A stretch of 64,000 nucleotides of DNA, taken from positions 496,001-560,000 of the forward strand of contig CP141150.1 in NCBI GenBank assembly GCA_035235625.1. The letters run 5' to 3'. Below, piece by piece: positions 63,480-64,000 of the stretch. Below the pieces are notes generated by a model. It was given only the letters and a program-made list of their open reading frames with translations, ran no database searches and was not told where the DNA came from. Position numbers and translations under genes: made by a program. The DNA comes from Saururus chinensis. Lineage: Eukaryota > Streptophyta > Magnoliopsida > Piperales > Saururaceae. The number at the start of each line of letters is the position of its first letter. The first letter of the stretch is position 1.

Positions 63480-64000
63480 TGTCACGGGGGCGCCCGTGGA
63501 ACGCCAACCGTGCGGCACTCGCAAGGCTAAATAGCCAAGCGAGTAAGCCATTATTCGTCAAGGTCATGGCCTCATGTCATTCAACCAATCGTCTAGCTCG
63601 CGAAGCCAAGCAACGAACCTGTCCCAAGGCGGACGTGTGAACGTGCTAGGATATTTTTCAAGCAAGCTGGCCAAAGTGGGACACCTCCTTACAATGTATG
63701 GATCCAACTTAGGCAACTCGGACATCCTACCATTCCATCTCAGCCAAGTGCATGCAAGGGTCTTTGTATCCAACATGACCATAAGGCCGCCCGGCCGCCC
63801 AATAGGTCCAAGAGCCCCATCCCTCGGCGGATGGGGCTCCTGGCATGATAGCCGGATGGGGCTCCTGGCATGATAGCTTGCAACACAACAAGCCTTCATT
63901 GCCATCCAAGACAACCGGTTGCAAGGCTAGACATCATACCAACAACTTTGTCATTTCAGCTCACTATGTCCCCTCTATATAGCATAAGAGATTTTTCTCA
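63480..64000 (-). mobile_element. LTR H, partial, running off the window
   Basis: It begins TGTCACGGGGGCGCCC exactly where E-prime breaks. The TGTCACG start is the same terminal motif as B, E and C read from their 3' ends, so its sense is minus. It is GC-richer than E-prime. Open frames on both strands (for example 63564-63914, minus, ending RELDDWLNDMRP) have no recognised family. A 25-bp tandem duplication (CGGATGGGGCTCCTGGCATG plus ATAGC) is at 63826-63873. Confidence 0.6.

Noticed and set aside
63564-63914. 116-codon minus-strand frame in LTR H as a gene
   Set aside because: It overlaps frames on the other strand, includes part of the 25-bp duplication, and lies inside an LTR; no family recognised.

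Overview
The window is nuclear DNA of a flowering plant. The evidence is spliced plant genes with GT-AG introns, two putative plastid-targeted proteins, Stowaway-type MITEs and long-LTR Ty3/gypsy retrotransposons. It looks like a broad-leaved angiosperm rather than a grass, but the sequence alone does not fix the species. Exon coordinates come from splice signals, reading phase and protein-family resemblance; none was checked against a transcript.

Genes. (1) 104-1528 (-): a single-exon secreted aspartic protease close to ASPG2. (2) 4818-7223 (-): a three-exon MurF-like ligase with a probable plastid transit peptide, a late step of peptidoglycan precursor synthesis. (3) 24360-27979 (+): a two-exon DIVARICATA-type MYB/SANT transcription factor; a 77-bp tandem duplication over its start codon creates a 22-codon upstream ORF, and its intron holds a MITE. 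(4) 29410-31062 (+): a GEM-like GRAM-domain protein in four exons, with one 69-bp in-frame intron. (5) 31874-32502 (+): a miraculin/Kunitz inhibitor gene broken by a frameshift. (6) 35036-37992 (-): a DCL (DUF3223) plastid protein in three exons. (7) about 38273-38760 (-): a decayed thioredoxin h copy. The genes do not form an obvious pathway; MurF and DCL would both act in plastids.

Mobile DNA. 9.1-22.6 kb is a nest of gypsy-type elements: an LTR-like fragment (A+), a gypsy element F whose 5' LTR is split by two solo LTRs (B and C), F's degenerate gag-protease, then an inverted copy of A. 40.3-44.1 kb is a 3.8-kb element with 1.2-kb inverted arms and possible Ulp1-protease remnants. 46.8-47.7 kb is a LINE remnant. 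48.1-64.0 kb is a second nest: a short-LTR gypsy element I, split by solo LTR J and by solo LTR E (itself split by solo LTR D), with its 3' LTR cut by E-prime, which is in turn cut by an LTR (H) running off the window end. C and E have perfect 5-bp target-site duplications; B, D and J have 4/5 matches.

The remaining 1-3 kb gaps are AT-rich and hold no gene I can support. The most interesting points are the angiosperm MurF gene, the Ulp1-like palindromic element, the duplicated start exon of the MYB gene, and a set of long LTR families that share one terminal motif.
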